A DNA stretch of 6,496 nucleotides from Alphaproteobacteria bacterium UBA2964 (GTDB lineage Bacteria; Pseudomonadota; Alphaproteobacteria; MPNO01; UBA2964), in assembly GCA_002348425.1 (NCBI GenBank), contig DEBE01000150.1, positions 1-6,496 of the forward strand, read 5' to 3'. The notes beneath the pieces were generated by a model, which worked only from the letters and a program-made list of their open reading frames with translations, was not told the origin of the DNA and made no database searches. Shown here piece by piece: positions 5,461 to 6,496 of this stretch (its first letter is position 1; each line of letters opens with the position of its first letter). The position numbers and the translations under genes are program-made.

Positions 5461-5636
5461 TCGCTGAGACTTCGGTTGTTGGCCTTTAAATACTGACGTT
5501 TATTGTAGCTGTTTTAAATAGTAATTCTCACTTTTTACTTCAATCTATATCTAAATCGTTAAAAATTAATGCTTGTTAGAACAAACCCACTCAAACTTAA
5601 TCGATTGCAACTCAGAAGACTGACTATTTTAAGCAA
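5461..5636. promoter_or_regulatory. Divergent AT-rich intergenic region
   Basis: This 176-base AT-rich stretch should hold the promoter of the DUF952-gluQ unit on the minus strand and that of the small + strand ORF. On the minus strand TACAAT (5507-5502) is a reasonable -10 element about 40 bases before the DUF952 start, but no good -35 box accompanies it. No hairpin terminator is visible. Confidence 0.3.
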
Positions 5637-5918
5637 TTGGCGCTGTTTCGAGAGACCTCCAGCGAAAACATTGAAACTAGTGAAATAATGATCAGTAATT
5701 TAGCTAAACCCCGCGGAAGCCAATTTTATTGTGAAGATTCAATTGTATTAACTAAAAACTTAATCGGTTTAACGAACGAATCCGTATGGAAGGCTCTGGA
5801 GCGCAAAGGATTAGCTCGTTCATTCTTCCCGCTAGGAATCACACTTACAACGAATGGAATGAATTATGATACAGGGCTTTCCAAATTAATTTTGATAAAG
5901 CCACCAAAAAAATCTTAG
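5637..5918 (+). CDS. Unrecognised small protein convergent with maleylacetate reductase
   Basis: The frame has 93 codons from a TTG at 5637, or 76 from an ATG at 5688, and is open back to 5601. Neither start has a clear ribosome-binding sequence, so the true start is uncertain. The protein is soluble-looking with a single Cys. It has a helical-looking NESVWKALERKGLARSF segment, then ITLTTNGMNYDTGLSKLIL and a basic end (KPPKKS). There is no signal peptide or membrane helix. I recognise no family. Its TAG overlaps the TAA of the maleylacetate reductase gene by 4 bases, tail to tail. A tightly fitting stop and protein-like composition favour a real gene, or the remnant of a longer one. Confidence 0.5.
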   Translation: MALFRETSSENIETSEIMISNLAKPRGSQFYCEDSIVLTKNLIGLTNESVWKALERKGLARSFFPLGITLTTNGMNYDTGLSKLILIKPPKKS

Positions 5919-6496
5919 TTTGTAAAAGGTGGACCGCCATTCCAGGCTTTAATAATCATTTCCTTAATGGGTTTATAATCAATTGGCACAGGGTTGGGGT
6001 ATGGAGAGTCGGAAATCATTTTTGCTGCTTGATCAATTCCTTCAAAGGGCATTCCAAGTTCCTTCAAAGAGGTTGGAGCTCCTATTAATACGTTGAGTTC
6101 GTAAAGGGCTGTAGCGGCATCTTTGTTTTCGTCACCTAGAGCTTTAGAAATTTGATGCATGGCTTCAGGTACACCCGGCGCTGTATACGCAACACTATGA
6201 GGTAATGCCACGGTATGCGCTTTGGAATGTTCGAGTCCAAAAGTGCTTCCTAAAACATGGGCAAATTTATGATGTAGAGCTACACCAGCGGACCCCAATG
6301 CCGTTCCACAAAGCCAAGCTCCGTAAAGACCATCGCCACGAGCCACCACATCGTCATTACCGGAAGACATTCTCCTCAAGGCAGACGCCAGCGATTTAAT
6401 TCCTTCACCAGCAATAAGGCTGTTAACAGGAGTTGCGCCTTGAGAATAAAAGGCCTCAACACCGTGCGCTATGGCGTTAATGCCGCTCGGAATCAT
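5915..6496 (-). CDS. Maleylacetate reductase (iron-ADH family), 3' part
   Basis: Maleylacetate reductase uses NAD(P)H to convert maleylacetate to 3-oxoadipate, feeding ring-cleavage products of hydroxyquinol, resorcinol or chlorinated aromatics into the beta-ketoadipate route. The window holds the last 193 residues of a protein usually about 350-360 long. The Met at the right edge is internal, and the N-terminal nucleotide-binding half lies outside. Visible are SGINAIAHGVEAFYS (4-18), LHHKFAHVLGSTFGLEHSKAH (74-94) and TVALPHSVAY. The position that is a metal-binding Asp in iron alcohol dehydrogenases such as FucO is Asn7 here, as is usual for maleylacetate reductases, while the His residues (11, 76, 80, 90) are kept. 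That supports this subgroup over a generic alcohol dehydrogenase. Its stop overlaps the convergent small ORF by 4 bases. Confidence 0.88.
   Translation of the reverse strand: MIPSGINAIAHGVEAFYSQGATPVNSLIAGEGIKSLASALRRMSSGNDDVVARGDGLYGAWLCGTALGSAGVALHHKFAHVLGSTFGLEHSKAHTVALPHSVAYTAPGVPEAMHQISKALGDENKDAATALYELNVLIGAPTSLKELGMPFEGIDQAAKMISDSPYPNPVPIDYKPIKEMIIKAWNGGPPFTN

Noticed and set aside
5915..6496. Start of the maleylacetate reductase at the edge ATG
   Set aside because: The Met falls in the middle of the family alignment, just before the SGINAIAHGVEA motif, so the gene continues beyond the window.

Overview
The window reads as bacterial chromosome, most likely from a Pseudomonadota and probably a marine or salt-exposed alphaproteobacterium. 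The organism call is an inference. It rests on a two-gene glycine-to-betaine methyltransferase pair, a DUF952 gene translationally coupled to gluQ, and a maleylacetate reductase. No rRNA or complete tRNA is present to confirm it.

Left block (1-1825): the last 42 codons of an unassigned + strand gene converge on a minus-strand operon. The operon holds glycine/sarcosine N-methyltransferase (GSMT) followed by sarcosine/dimethylglycine N-methyltransferase (SDMT), overlapping by 8 bases. Together they would make the osmoprotectant glycine betaine from glycine by three SAM-dependent methylations. This block looks more GC-rich than the rest of the window.

Middle block (about 1826-3627): gene-poor, AT-rich and full of broken or accessory-looking material. 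It has a possible 54-codon minus-strand ORF, short direct and inverted repeats, and a small three-helix membrane protein resembling the PycTM/DUF5706 effectors of anti-phage Pycsar-type systems. That gene is interrupted by one frameshift. A perfect 17-base palindrome lies just upstream of it and a related inverted repeat lies inside it. After it come a possible decayed minus-strand ORF with an in-frame UAG, and a terminator-like hairpin whose 3' half equals the 3' end of a tRNA-Ser. Last is a polypurine ribosome-binding sequence with an 11-codon mini-ORF ahead of the next gene. The block looks like a remodelled or island-edge segment.

Right block (3628-6496): compact housekeeping and catabolic genes. 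A single-domain VOC (extradiol-dioxygenase-like) protein on the + strand overlaps tail to tail by 20 bases with gluQ, which encodes glutamyl-queuosine tRNA(Asp) synthetase. gluQ lies downstream of, and overlaps by ATGA with, a DUF952 gene. A 93-codon unrecognised + strand ORF then converges, with a 4-base overlap, on the 3' half of a maleylacetate reductase gene that runs off the right edge. The VOC protein and the reductase hint at aromatic-ring catabolism nearby, but they are on opposite strands and not in one operon here.

The strongest candidate for something unusual is the frameshifted PycTM-like gene with its palindromes. No cyclase partner is visible in this window.
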